64,000 bases of DNA, taken from contig JBBHKE010001710.1 in NCBI GenBank assembly GCA_037447655.1, forward strand, positions 54,758 to 118,757, written 5' to 3'. This document shows, in pieces, positions 1-18,012 of the stretch (position 1 is its first letter; every line of letters starts with the position of its first letter). This stretch comes from Zygnema cylindricum. Taxonomy: Eukaryota > Streptophyta > Zygnematophyceae > Zygnematales > Zygnemataceae. The position numbers were made by a program, and so were the translations under genes. The notes under the pieces are model-generated. The model saw only the letters and a program-made list of their open reading frames with translations, was not told the DNA's origin and did no database searches.

Positions 1-1213
1 TATAGCGAAGCTATATAGCTTAAAGTTTAATAGCGGTATATAGCGGCTATATAGCATAGCAGCTATATAGCTTCGACTTTCAGGAAAAAACCGTATTTCT
101 TTCCGGCAAAGATTTTACAGTCACTTTGTCCGAAGTCACGAGACTTTGAAAACCTGTGGGATTTTATTTTTTTTAGCTTCGATATATCGACGATACGATA
201 TATCGGCGATATATGGCGATAATTTGAAATTCGATATATCGAAGCGATATATCGATTATCGGGTACCTGAAATTCGATATATATCGAATATCGGCAATGG
301 GTCCTCGATACCCAACACTAGCTATTAGAGTCTGTGAATCAGGATTAGCTACATTAAATTATGTTTTGCCACGTGGCTCATTATGGGCCACTTAAGTAAC
401 TGGTATTTATTAGCATTAAGAGATCATTTTGTATTAATAAAACTTGCAATCTGATCAGAGTAATTAACATTAATAGTGATGGTCAGAGAAGAAGTTGGGG
501 AGATTTCCCAAGTTGGAGAGACATGTGGAAATTGGTTCTTTGTCTAAAAGCTCGAGGTGGAAAATTGGGTGAAAATTGGGGAAGTGGGAGAATATGGGAG
601 GAAGGGGAGGAGAGGGAGAGTACTGGGGAGAAGCTGGGGAGAGCGTGGGCTATAATTTGCTGAAACACGGTTGAAAATTGGCTCTTTTTCCACAAACAAT
701 AATGGAACAGGATGAAAAGTGGAGTAAAAAATGGGAGGAATATGGGGAAAAAATGGGGGAGATATGAGGGGGACTGGGAAAACATGGTGGATAGGGAGTA
801 TTTGGGAAGTATAGAGGAGAAGATATGCAGGGGACTTTAAGGAGAATGAGGGGAGGAGTAGTGAGGATACCGAGATTGAGTTGGAGAGAAAATGGAGGAA
901 AAAGCAGGTCAAATGTGGGTTTTTAATATGGTCGGGAACTGTGAGGAATGGGTAGAAAATGCTTATGAAAGTGAGAAGAAAAAGGAAAGTGAGAAGAAAG
1001 TGGGCAAAGATTAGGTCGAAACATGGAATAGAATTGTCTAATGACCTAGTAAATGTAACATAGAAATTGATTCGAGAATTTTGTTGTTCAAGACAACTTA
1101 TGAAGTAAAAATCTTGACAGTCATTAATATGTATTTTAGTCATTAATATGTATTTTATTTTAATACCGATAGTCAAGCATAATGGGGTATTTCTGTCTTT
1201 GGGGTTTTTACAG
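1..1213. other. Intron and upstream sequence of the lysyl-tRNA synthetase gene, with transposon remnants
   Basis: No exon recognised here. Because the first visible synthetase exon (1214) starts in mid-protein, this stretch is probably part of a long intron. It contains an AT-rich segment of short palindromes (1-75), a remnant of the hAT MITE family (about 180-326, rich in CGATA and ending in a degenerate copy of the TAGTGTTG terminus), and the end of another dispersed repeat (about 349-400) whose relatives lie near 38170 and 46910. The purine-rich 480-1020 portion has long antisense open frames that are low in complexity and look accidental. Confidence 0.5.
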
Positions 1214-2594
1214 GTTTGCAACGCTTACACTGAGTTAAATGATCCTGTCGTCCAACGAGAACGTTTTGCCGAACAATTGAAGGTATTTCATCCCAAAAAA
1301 TATCACCTAGAAATCCTTAAAAAAGCTTTCGGAAGGTCATTCAATGTTGATGGACATATCCACGCTTTTTCAAAAGGCTCATTCAAACGTTTATATTCTG
1401 TGGTTTTTAACTGACTACGAAGATTCCTATGAGTTTTATTTGGGTTGTTTGTGCAATAAAAGCTTTTTCAGGTGGGTGTTTGTTTTGTTTTTTAGCATTT
1501 CATTAAAAACCCAATTTAGGAACCCAAATTAGACTCTTCTGAAGCAAGTGATAACCTGGGGTTTTTTAGTATCACAATGCCAAAGTAGACATTAAAAGCA
1601 AATAGGGAAATATGGGAATTTTTTGTGAGCTTTTTGCAGGATAGGGCCCAAGGAGATGATGAGGCGATGCAATTGGACGAAGTATTTTGTACTTCTTTGG
1701 AATATGGTTTGGCCCCCACCGGAGGATTCGGAATGGGAATTGATCGACTCACCATGCTTCTCACGGATTCGCAGAATATCAAGGTGAGGAGTAACAGTTA
1801 ACCGAGAATTGAAGTAAACATGGAAAATTGGATTGTGACTGTACTTTAAAGATGGAAATTTGGATTGCAAATTGACTTTTAACTCGGGGAATTGAATTGA
1901 AAATTGTGTTTAACATGGAAAATTGAATTGAAAATTGAAATTTAACCAGCATTTTCCCTGCTTAGGACAATTGGCATTGATTTTTTGTATCGTTTCGTTT
2001 AGTTTAGGAAGTTTGTGTTGTTGTTGTTGTCAGTTTTTGCCTGTGCTTGTCCTGAAAAAAATAGCTGTTTGGAAATATGACTATTTGACGATAGGTGCTC
2101 GTGTTTTAATTTTTGTTGATAGTTTTAACATGTGATGTAGAAAAGATTTTAAATCTCTGTCAGATGAATCACATGTCGTTGTAATGAGAAACTAATGGGC
2201 AAACTCGTGTACACTGAGAGGTTCTTCTTTTCCTTTGTCTTTCCTCTCTTGTTCTCACTATCCTCTTTCTGTTCTCCTCTCTTCCTTTCTTCGCATCTTC
2301 TCTTTTCTCTCCGCTTGCCTCTCCTCCTCTTCCCCTCTCTCTTCTCCCTCTTTTCTCTCCTCTCTTGCTCTCTTCTCCTCTCCCCTCTCCCCTCTCCCCT
2401 CTCCCCTCTTTTCCCTTTTCCCCTCTCTTCTCTTCTTTCTTCCACTCGCCCACCTTCTCTTCCTTCTCTCTTTTGCGATACAGGAAGTGCTTCTCTTCCC
2501 CGCCATGAAACCGACCGATGACCACCCCAAGCCGACTCCCCAAGTTTTGAGTCAAACCGGCGTACTTTCGCCTCACAAATGTTGGGAATGCTGA
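1214..2594 (+). CDS. Lysyl-tRNA synthetase, class II, C-terminal exons (5' part outside window)
   Basis: Three exons, 1214-1282, 1640-1783 and 2484-2594, all phase 0 with GT-AG borders, encode the last 107 residues and end in TGA. The first carries the class II core segment [16 protein letters not shown]. The second carries the motif 3 region, [10 protein letters not shown], whose arginine contacts ATP, and ends at LLTDSQNIK. The third begins [10 protein letters not shown] and finishes with a divergent tail of about 27 residues ending CWEC. In the known family this enzyme charges tRNA-Lys with lysine using ATP, as a homodimer. The absence of an obvious organellar feature cannot be judged because the N terminus is missing. 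The last intron is strongly pyrimidine-rich (2220-2480). I am confident of the family from motif 3 and its surroundings; cytosolic versus dual-targeted form is open. Confidence 0.93.
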
Positions 2595-3660
2595 ACTGTA
2601 AACTGAAAATAATTCAAGCATGTAGTTATGTTGATTATCCCATTCATTTGGGCTCCCTTCTTTTGAAAAACCCGTTTACACTCCTTAGAGATAGCCTGGA
2701 TAGACGAAAAGTCGTCCAGGTAGTATACAGGAGAGTACGAAGGATTATAATATACATTTTATGTTTTCGAAAAGTGTTTAGGTGTCTCGTAATATTTTTG
2801 GAGATAAGGGTTTTGATGATAAAGTATTGTGTATTTTTTTGACCTCCTTTGCAGAAAGAAGAAATGGTGTCTTTTTGGCATTTTGTGGAAAAAGCAGTTT
2901 TGTAGGTGAGGTTTTGTTTTTCAAAAAATGCATAATGGTGTTCAGCTTTTGATTATTAAATACTCGAGATGTTCAGCCATTTCAAATATTGTACCGAAAT
3001 GTTCTTTGCTCTTTTAATCATGGAATTGAAAATTGCATGTGCAGTCCCACATGTGCAAGAGCCTACATTAATTGGTGTGCATTGAATAGAATATGTACCA
3101 CTTTTTTTGTTTTTTGGTCACCGGAAATTGTAAGGGAATGTTAAAGTGGTACCACTTTCCGGCCAATCAGTTTCCTTGTGAAAATGACATTGTGAACAGT
3201 AAACTGGATCTACATTGCATAGAAAAAGAAATGTAGACAATAGAATGTCCGTGCACATGCACAAAAATGGATTTTGGAGAGAGTGAATGACATGTGAATG
3301 TAAATGATGGACATTTCAAGGTCTTGGAAATGAGAGGAAACAGATTAGACATGGAACTGTTTTAAAGTTTTTGCAATTTGGAAATTTTGCCATAACAAAC
3401 GTGTACCGTCGCTTGTTCATTAAGTGTAAGACACCATGTACACTATTTGTAAGGGAGTAGTTTTTTTTGGTTCAGTATTTTATGTTTTGCAGTGTTTGTC
3501 TTATCTGTGAGTGGCGCCTTCGCCTATCGATTACTGTCAATGATGCTCAGACACTATGTCTCTATGGCCCTATCCGTGTTTCATACTTTATGTACTTTCT
3601 GTTGTGTGTGGAGGGTCGCAAGGTGCCTTTTGCTGCTTACATTCTGAAGTGGATGTCTCT
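2595..3660. other. 3' flank of the lysyl-tRNA synthetase gene
   Basis: No gene recognised. Probable 3' untranslated region and intergenic DNA. Short open frames here are T-rich and have no recognisable domain. I see no repeat with an identifiable boundary. Confidence 0.4.
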
Positions 3661-3884
3661 CACAAGTGGAGAAGAGGGGAGAGTGGGAGAGGGGGAGTGG
3701 CAAGGGGGGAAGGGAGAGCGGAGGAGAGGGGAGGAGGGGAGGAGAGGAGGAGGGGAGGAGGGGAGGAGGTGAGGAGGGAACGAGGGGAGGGGGGGGACGA
3801 GGAGACGAGGGGATGAGGGGACGAGGGGACGAAGAAGGGGGAAGGAGGGGGGGAGGAGCGGGGGAAGAGGGGGGGAAGAGGGGA
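3661..3884. repeat. GGGGA-rich low-complexity tract
   Basis: Almost pure purine on the + strand, made of irregular GGGGA and GAGGGG units, which gives long but meaningless proline/serine-rich open frames on the other strand. It leads directly into the first 142-bp direct repeat. Runs of four or more G make G-quadruplex formation plausible. Confidence 0.85.
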
Positions 3885-4026
3885 AGAGGGGCCGCGGAGC
3901 AAAGGGGAAGAGGACGAGAGGGGGAGAAGTGGAGAGGGAGGAGGGGGATGGAGCGGGGAAGGTTTTGAAACGTTGCTGGCAACTAAAATTACGCATGAAA
4001 ATTTCAATTCCCTAATATATTTACTA
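3885..4026. repeat. 142-bp direct repeat, copy 1
   Basis: Same length and orientation as 8192-8333, with about five visible differences. The two copies bracket the reverse-transcriptase element. It begins AGAGGGGCCGCGGAGC and ends AATATATTTACTA. Right after the final TA a terminus of the CACCGTGAATCG MITE family begins, whereas in copy 2 a hAT element begins at the same nucleotide. Confidence 0.85.
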
Positions 4027-4433
4027 CACCGTGAATCGCTATTAGCGTCAATGACTCTAATTGCGGTACCCTGTTTTTTTACCCAAATTCTCAAATAGAA
4101 TTAATAAAAACCCTTTAAAAAACAATTTAGAGTAAATGATTTCCTTCAAAACCCCCAAATTCCCAAATAGTAAAAGGGGCCGACTTTATTAAAAAGCGCG
4201 ATGGTAAACCATCTGAGTCCATAGGAACAAAAAGAAGTAGCATTGCTAAAACTAAAAAACCACATAACAAGGGAATAAACAGAAGGGAAAATCAAGGCAA
4301 AAACTACGAAAATACGAAAGGATGGCAGGGAATTCGAAAACACCCAAAAAAGCAAAACCTAACAAACAAACCATCAAAGGAAAAAACTAACACGTAGCAA
4401 AAAACACCCAACAGAACTAAGAATTTACGGAAA
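4027..4433 (-). other. MITE terminus and 3' trailer of the reverse-transcriptase element
   Basis: Positions 4027-4050 match the left end of the TA-flanked CACCGTGAATCG family, but no matching right end was found. About 4190-4433 is downstream (on the - strand) of the reverse-transcriptase stop and is probably its 3' untranslated region: the segment around GCGCGATGGTAAACCATCTG (about 4196) recurs in degraded form near 16850 and 63235 without any attached coding sequence. Confidence 0.5.
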
Positions 4434-7400
4434 TCAACCACGTAAGTCCCCGAATCCCGGAGGAGCACGAGGAGGAAGTTCCGGAACACGTCGTCGATCC
4501 ATAACGGCAATAGACGATCGAAGTAATATAGAAGCCAACACTCGTTGTAGGGCTACGGAAAAACGTTGACGATAAAAAGAAGTAAGGACTGAAACAGGAG
4601 GGCTCCCAGGTCCTCGCCTCTCGAACGAGCGCCGACCACAAGTACGGAAAAACTCGTCCAAAGCCACACCCAAACAACCAAATATCTCGACAGCCATCGG
4701 AATGAAGCCATCAATAGCGTCGCGATGGGCATAATCACGCTCTTTCCTATTAGCTGCGTCACGGGCAGCCACTCCCATATGCCGAGCCGCTTGGTTGACG
4801 ATTGTAGTTGAGGTAGGGTTCGTTAAAACAATGTCACCAAATGTACAACGCGCACCATCAAGTAATACAAGGTCGATCCGGCGCGAAGGAATAATGTGAG
4901 AGACCTCGCGAGGAACAGAAAATCCCCCCTCAGAAGCGATAGCAGCGATGGTGTCTCGAATCGTGTCGTGCGCATGAATCAACTCGCCCCCGTGGGAGCA
5001 ACGAAGCAAATGGACCCCGTCAGGCTCGAGAACGTGGCCGCAGGAGCAAACAAGTGAGCCAAGCAAAGGTGGGTGAGGTAGGCCAAGCCGGAACCTAAGG
5101 GCCGTGGTGAACTGAGCAAGGGTGAAACGAAGAGTGGAAAAGATATGGACGGCCAATAGCCAAGCTCCAGAGCCAGGCCCGCCACAAAATAGAAAACGTG
5201 CACGCGAAGAATTGGAAGGAAGCGCTTGAAGAAGCTCGGATTTAATAGCGGCGACAACCCGATCATAAAGGGATTCCTGAACACGTGCAACTGATGTCGT
5301 AACGAGATTGGAAAAAATCGGCATGTCCTCGATAGCAGCCAGAGTAAGAGAACGTGATGCATCCAAAAAGGACTGCTGGAAGAAGAGCTCACCATCCGAA
5401 ACACGGGGAACCACGGCCGCAAGAATAGGAGTGTCCCCGACCAAAAAACAAGAGACAATAGTGGAAGCTACAAGGCACCAACTCCCCAAATAGGCGGCTG
5501 GAGCAACACGCGCCGTTGAGAGTAAACCCAAACCGCCAGCCGAGACAGGATGAGAGGCTTCGATGCGTGCCGCAGGCCCAGACTCGCGATCAAAAGCTCC
5601 ACGGCCCAACAAAGTATGGAGGACATCCATAAGCCGATCATCGAATGCAGAAAGTGAGGACACAAAGGATGGGGTGGGAGGGGAAGTCCGAGTAAGGTAG
5701 GAGGGTCGGTGAGGGAAACACCGTGTGAGAAGAGCAAAGGCCACTTGGGAATCAGAAAGGTGAGGAAGGTCGTCCACGTGGGATAAATCTGTCTGAAGAG
5801 CAGAATCAAGGAATGTTGTGACGTATGGATCGAAACCAAGTGGGCAACCCAACACACGAATGCCTTCGGAAGGATGAGTCTGAAAACCAAGAGGGGGAGT
5901 GAAAAGAGGAAGAAAAGGACGTGGGGACAAAACAACACACTTAGAGGGCTGTACCGAAAGATTGAGTTCGGCCAAGCGAGCATTGAAAAAATCATAGGCC
6001 GATATAACTTGATCCAAAAGACCAATAATGTGTGTGTCATCTACAACTGAAAGGAAGAGGCAAGAAGATAAGCAGCCGCGGAAGCTCGGAGGGCGCGGTA
6101 ATGGGCTAGGGCAAACAAAGGCCCCCCAAGAGGATCACCCTAACGAGTGCCAGTCATGGAGGAAAGTGGGACCAAATCATCATCACTAGAGAAAGAGAGG
6201 CTACTGCTCAGTGAATAAAAAGCTCTCACAAAAGGAAATATCTGGACAATTGGGGAAGGTGCAACCATAAGCTCCGAAAAAATTGCATTCCGATCCACTA
6301 TACTAAACGCATTAGAAACATCCACCTGGAGGACTAACGAATCCGGATGGGCATCTAACAAAGCACGGATCCCATGGACCACGGCCTCACAAACCCCCCA
6401 GGTTGCCACTCCGAATTGATGAGGAGAGAAATAATCATGGAAAGCGGGCTGGAGCTGGATGCAGATGGTGCGAGCCACCAACCGGTACAATACCTCGCCC
6501 ACTACAATAGGGCGGATTCCCCCATTAGGTTTGGTGACAGCTACGAGGCGGGAGGCCGTGAGGAGGTCACAAATACGGGAAGGGACATTGCCAGCCGCAA
6601 TAAGGGAACAAACTCGAAAAAGCATATCAAAACCTCGGGCACCAGATTCCGGAGGCAAAACGTCGCGAAATAGCTCATAAATAGTGCCCGAAGGACCCCC
6701 CGCTGAAAGATGTGGAGAAGTCGTAAGGGCTTTAATAAAGGAGTCTCGATCCAAGATCAAACACTTTGGCGGCTCGAAGGTGTGAATAGAGGGGGATAGA
6801 GGGGTAAGAGCTGGTGGATGAAGAGCCCGGAGAATCTCAACGGTCGCGGCAGACAGAGGAGCAAGATTAAATAGCTGGAGGGCCCGAACCGCTCGAGAGA
6901 GCTCACCCACTCGACCCAAATGAACCGCACGACGATAGGAAGATGGCACATGTGAAGTTCGAGATGTACGACGTGGAGTGAAAAAAGCACTCGCAACTCG
7001 ATCCTCGTGCTCGGCATGAAGGGCCCTCCAATCACCTCGAAGGAAACGTCGACATCGGGCCATAGTTTCTCGGGCCCCGCTACCACCCCCACGACCTGGT
7101 AAGACTAGAACCCAAAGTGAAAACATGAAAAGGAGGTGCCAAGGTCCAACATCCGTGGGATCCGAATAAATACGGGACAAAGGAAGGTGGAGGGCATCCT
7201 GTACGATAATCCGCACAGCCATGGGAATCCGCGTGTATAATCGCTGACGGGGGGACCCCAAATCATAAGCTCCGAGCACGTCTAAATCGCGTACAAATGC
7301 CCAATCTTCGCTCGTAGGTCCGGACGGGAGTATGGTGGAAGAAAGGGTACTGGAGGAAGGGCCGCTCTGGGCTAAAAATTGTTGACAACTCTTTGTATGT

Positions 7401-7531
7401 CGGGCAATACCGGCACCGTTCGTGAAATGGTTATGATACCCACTACATTCTATCCGTGTTGTTCCTTGTGTGCGAGGTTTAGGTGGAGGAGGTGAACGAG
7501 GGAGATGAGGTGAGGGTGCACGGCCGGACAT
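4434..7531 (-). pseudogene. Non-LTR reverse transcriptase with C-terminal zinc finger and restriction-like endonuclease domain, broken
   Basis: Reading from the - strand, the preferred start is the Met at 7531 (a longer frame opens at 7807 but its first 92 residues are low complexity). Order: proline-rich leader, a Cys/His finger-like segment ending H-TKSC, reverse transcriptase with VDVSNAF (motif A), then GTR-stop-GDPLGG and VVDDTHIIG (motif C, with DD), followed by a CxC...H...C finger with GGELIHAHD and a segment RIDLVL...GDIVLTNP. The last parts resemble the C4HC finger and PD-(D/E)XK-like nuclease at the end of early-branching non-LTR elements, so target-primed insertion by a site-preferring nickase is the inferred lifestyle. 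Two lesions are visible: a TAG at 6140-6142 replacing the Gln of RQGDPLGG, and a one-base frameshift between about 6030 and 6060. Nuclease assignment is by pattern only. Confidence 0.8.
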
Positions 7532-7858
7532 GGTTATTGAATGAGAGGGAGAAGCATGGGACGTGATAGAGGGAGAGGAAGGGGGAAATGGGAAAGAGGA
7601 AAGGAAACCATGGGAAATAGATGGCGGAAATGATAGTAGGATGAAACCTTTTTTTTTTTTCCCGGTTGTGTGTGTGTGAGCGTTGTGTGTGTGTGTGTGT
7701 GTTCTGGCGTTAGTGTGAGGTGTGTGTAATTTTAGTGAGAGGAAATGGGGTGTTTGGCGTTGAATAGAAGGGGGAAGGAGTTTAAGGATTACGGATGGGG
7801 GCCGCACTTATGATTTCGCCCGTGGGCGTGTGGTTGGCAGCGGCCGCAGGCTAGATCC
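7532..7858 (-). other. Leader of the reverse-transcriptase element
   Basis: Upstream of the preferred start. Contains a (GT)n tract around 7672-7730 and a short GC-rich stretch, then passes into the 68-bp tandem array. Probably the 5' untranslated part of the element. Confidence 0.4.
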
Positions 7859-8191
7859 GGAGGTACATGGCGACGGGGAACAGGTGCCGTCAGGTAGTGG
7901 GGAAAAAGAAGACAAAAATCAGATTCGGAGGTACATGGCGACGGGGAGCAGGTGCCGTCGCGTAGTGGGGAAGAAGAAGACAAAAGTCAGATCCGGAGGT
8001 ACATGGCGACGGGGAGCAGGTGCCGTCGCATAGTGGGGAAGAAGAAGACAAAAGTCAGATTCGGAGGTACATGGCGACGGGGAGCAGGTGCCGTCGCGTA
8101 GTGGGGGAGAAGAAGACAAAAGTCAGATCCGGAGGTACATGGCGACGGGGAGCAGGTGCTGTCGCGTAGTGGGGAAGAGGGGCCAAGGGGC
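7859..8191. repeat. 68-bp tandem repeat, about five units
   Basis: The landmark GGAGGTACATGGCGAC recurs at 7859, 7927, 7995, 8063 and 8131, exactly every 68 bases. Each unit holds a GTGCCGTCGCGTAGTGGGGA segment and a GAAGAAGACAAAA segment. The last unit runs into the GA-rich start of the 142-bp repeat copy 2. It lies at the 5' side of the reverse-transcriptase element, where some non-LTR elements carry promoter monomers; 68 is not a multiple of three, so it is not a coding repeat. Confidence 0.93.
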
Positions 8192-8333
8192 AGAGGGGCC
8201 GCGGAGCAGAGGGGAAGAGGACGAGAGGGGGAGAAGTGGAGGGGGAGGAAGGGGATGGAGCGGGGAAGGTTTTGCAACGTTGCTGGCAACTAAAATTACA
8301 CATGAAAATTTCAATTCCCTAATATATTTACTA
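8192..8333. repeat. 142-bp direct repeat, copy 2
   Basis: Partner of 3885-4026, same orientation, about 96 percent identical by eye. Its last 8 bases before the final TA (8324-8331, ATATTTAC) form the left target duplication of the hAT MITE that follows. Confidence 0.85.
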
Positions 8334-9128
8334 GTGTTGTGTATCAGTAAAAAAATTATCGCGATAACACCGATACCGATAGTTATCAGTTATCGAACGG
8401 TCAAAGGTCCCGATATATCGGTCCGAGACCAACAAATTCCATATCGGCGATAACTTAAAAAAATAATGCATACAATAGTACTTTCTAATATACTGTATTA
8501 TTATGTTATTTACTTTATATAGCGTGGTATGCCACGTGTAAGAATTTGTTCCGTACGCTGTTTAACTGAAGTTTATTACGGATAGCGCGGCATATAAAGG
8601 TTGACAAATTTAAAATAATAGTTTATAGTTCTAAAATTATAGTACCGAAACAAAAATAAAAAATTACGTTGTAAATTTGTAAAATCAAACTTTTCGAAAA
8701 CCAGACGAACAGCCGAACAAAGCGGACAAACAAATTTGTCAGACTGACGCCATTAACTGCCATTTATAAAAAAATAACAGTCAAAAGGACATTTTGGAAG
8801 GGGTGCCCAAGTAAAACCCCCTTAAATTAGAAATAATGAAGGAAATATCGCGATTTTTTACCGATATCGGGGGGAAGTTGGTCCGCGGCGCGTCCGTGGA
8901 ATAAAACGTGCAGTTGAGTGTACTGGCCGTACATTTATCTGTACGGTCCGTACAGATATCGCCGATAGTTATCGATATCTGTGTTATCGCCGATAAGAAC
9001 CGATAAATTTCGGGTATTTATCGGCGATAACACCGATAACGATATATCGTACCAATATATCGATTATCGGCTACCCGAAAAAAGGCTCATATCAGTTATC
9101 GGCAAATCCTTACCGATACACAACACTA
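8332..9128. mobile_element. Non-autonomous hAT MITE, 797 bp, with exact 8-bp target-site duplication
   Basis: Termini are TAGTGTTGTGTATC and its inverse GATACACAACACTA. The flanks are ATATTTAC at 8324-8331 and at 9129-9136, a perfect 8-bp duplication, the hallmark of hAT transposition. TAGTG fits the hAT terminal consensus YARNG. Both subterminal regions are dense in CGATA/TATCG motifs, as expected for transposase binding. The interior has no coding capacity. Relatives: 23879-24349 and a fragment near 180-326. Confidence 0.92.
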
Positions 9129-9136
9129 ATATTTAC

Positions 9137-9835
9137 TATTCTGGATATCATTGTCATTTCCCGATACATATCATTCCTAATTTTTAATTCATAATTTCAT
9201 GATCCTGCATTCATAATTTATGACAACTAAGATTCCTGTTCACATCTACAGTGAAGGACTTTTCAAAAAAATTGTCATCTATCGAAAGAAGTTGTGAAAT
9301 ATCTATTCATATTTTTGGAGGAAACTTTAATATTGGGTCCTCAATAGGCACTTTGATTTTGACTCTTCACTTGGTGTATCAATTTTTGGGCACAAATGGG
9401 TACTACACCAAACTATTTTTGGTGCCCCTAAATTTCACGATATAATAGTATCAGTGACTCATAATTGTTTTTTCTTAATATATTTTCTTTAAACGGTCCA
9501 AGAACAGCAGGTCATTTGGAACTGAATTAGAAGTAATAACACTCCACACAAATAACTTCTTTATTTTAACACTCGTCACAGTTTATTATGTTATATTGAG
9601 TCATCCAATCACAGGGGAGAGACTAGGAATACTTGCCAAAACAGAAAATAAGGAAAAAGGAAACTAAAAAGGTGATCGGAATCGTACAACCGACACATTT
9701 TTCTTTCCCTTTTATCCCCAAAAAACCATCGATAAAACCGACAAACGGGCTAAAATCGTGGTTCGTTATTCACCTATAAGCTGTTCACCTCTATTATTTT
9801 CCTCTCCGTAACTATTTCCCTCAAAAACGGTCGAC
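9137..9835. other. 3' flank of the phytoene-desaturase-like gene
   Basis: AT-rich; no gene, no bounded repeat recognised. It presumably includes the 3' untranslated region of the gene ending at 9836. Confidence 0.4.
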
Positions 9836-16296
<6,461 letters not shown>

Positions 16297-18012
16297 GAGG
16301 AGATGCAGGCAGGTGTGGCTCCGGAAAAACACCAAATTTGAAGTTTGAACCAGAATTGAAATTTGTCCATTTTTGAATGTGAGGGTCTTATCTATCTCCT
16401 GATTTTGCGGAGGACATCCTTGATCGTCCGATACACGTCTTTGTGACGATGGTAGATCTCGCGTTTTGCAAGCGTTTTCCCAATAAGGTAGGGTGATGAA
16501 TCTCCATGAAAAAATCACAGTTAAGATTTCAGTATTTAAAAACTGCTACTAATAAAGTACGAAATAGCAGTACCCACGCACATTTTAAAAACTTTACACG
16601 TGTTGCCCTTTGCACGCGCCGCGTCATTTTCTCAATCGCCACGTAGTAAATTCTACCGTTCGGAATACAAACCGTACGTAAAAAACCTTGAAGAACAACA
16701 ACGTACAGAAGAGTTTACAAATACTGTATTTACTGACGTTTTTTTATTTGCCGTGCTTTTAATAGAATATGTTTCGTTGTGCTAAAATGAAATATATGTT
16801 TGCTGCGTGCTTATTAAAATATATTTTATTAAGCGTCGTTGAGAATGCGCGATGACAAACCATCTGCACATGGAAACAAAAGAAAGGATAAGCAAAAGCA
16901 AAACTGAAAAAGCGTATACAGAGAAACTAGTGAAAAATGGAAAAGACTGATTCCCAATGTTTTCTAGATAGACCTGAGTTGCATAGATATCATAAACTGT
17001 GGTTGTTTCATCTGCCTCACACCATCGATTTATTTTTAAACATACAGCTATATAATTAATTTGCTTCTCTCTACCCGACCTCCAACAGCCTAACGCCTTA
17101 CCTATTTAAAATATGCACTTAGCCGTGTATTGTGGTACAATGTAGGCTCTAATTTATGTTCCTCCCGTCTCTCTTCTGGTCTCCCCTTTCCTCTCTTCTC
17201 CCCGTCACTTGAACCAATCCCAGTCTCCCTACTGGTGAAATTTGAGGAGGTAAAAGTGTGAGACAGAATCAAATGGTATTAATCAAATAGCATCAAATAT
17301 GATCAACTAGCTTCAATCAAAAGGTAAAAATCAGACAGTATTAAACAAATTTTATTAATTAAACAGCAAACTTTGTATTGCCTGTTTTATGTTAGAGTTA
17401 GTGGTGTTTGTGCAAGAGAGCATGGGTGAGTTGTAAAGGCTAAAGATCATCAAAAAGGAAAAAAGCCCCCCCCCCCAAAAAAAACAATACAAAAAATGAT
17501 TTAAAAAAATTCAAATTAGGAAAGAAGTGGATCGCCAATGGGATCTGTTAGACCCCTTTGAGCAAATCACTGTTGGTATCTTCTATATACATCTCAATGA
17601 TGAGCTCGGTGTGATTGCGACTTATAAAAAAAGTTGAAAGAAAATAACAAATGCTTCCTCTTTTCAAGTAGAGATATTTGGACACTTTGAGCACATACCT
17701 AAACAGTAAATACTCTGTACCCACAAATTACATACATAAATGACTAAAATGCAAAAGGTATGTCGCCAAGTGTAAGAATATGTACACAAATGCTAAATGC
17801 TATGTTGCAATGCATAAATGCCAAATGCTATTCCAAATTTTTAGTTACATATATACTATATACGTATTATATATACCATTCGCTACAAATATTTTTCAAT
17901 GTGAATTGTCGATGAAAGGTCCCTCCAGTTCCAAACAACTGTTCACTTCAGTGTTGTCCTCGGATCCATACAAAAAACTCGTAGATGTTTTGTCCATTTC
18001 CCAATACTATTG
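16297..18012. other. Region between the phytoene-desaturase-like gene and the DUF3110-like gene
   Basis: Promoter side of the former and 3' side of the latter. Contains AACCCTAA-type motifs around 16185-16235 (in the leader of the first gene) and, at about 16840-16960, a degraded copy of the trailer of the 4.4-7.5 kb reverse-transcriptase element. 17160-17240 is pyrimidine-rich. No further gene recognised. Confidence 0.4.

Noticed and set aside
544-1221. 225-residue antisense frame near the window start
   Set aside because: Low-complexity pyrimidine composition on the coding strand and overlap with a synthetase exon.
2149-2621. Arg/Glu-rich antisense frames
   Set aside because: Shadow of the pyrimidine-rich last intron of the synthetase gene.
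7859-8191. CRISPR-like array (also 46454-46827)
   Set aside because: Head-to-tail tandem repeats without unique spacers in a eukaryotic genome.
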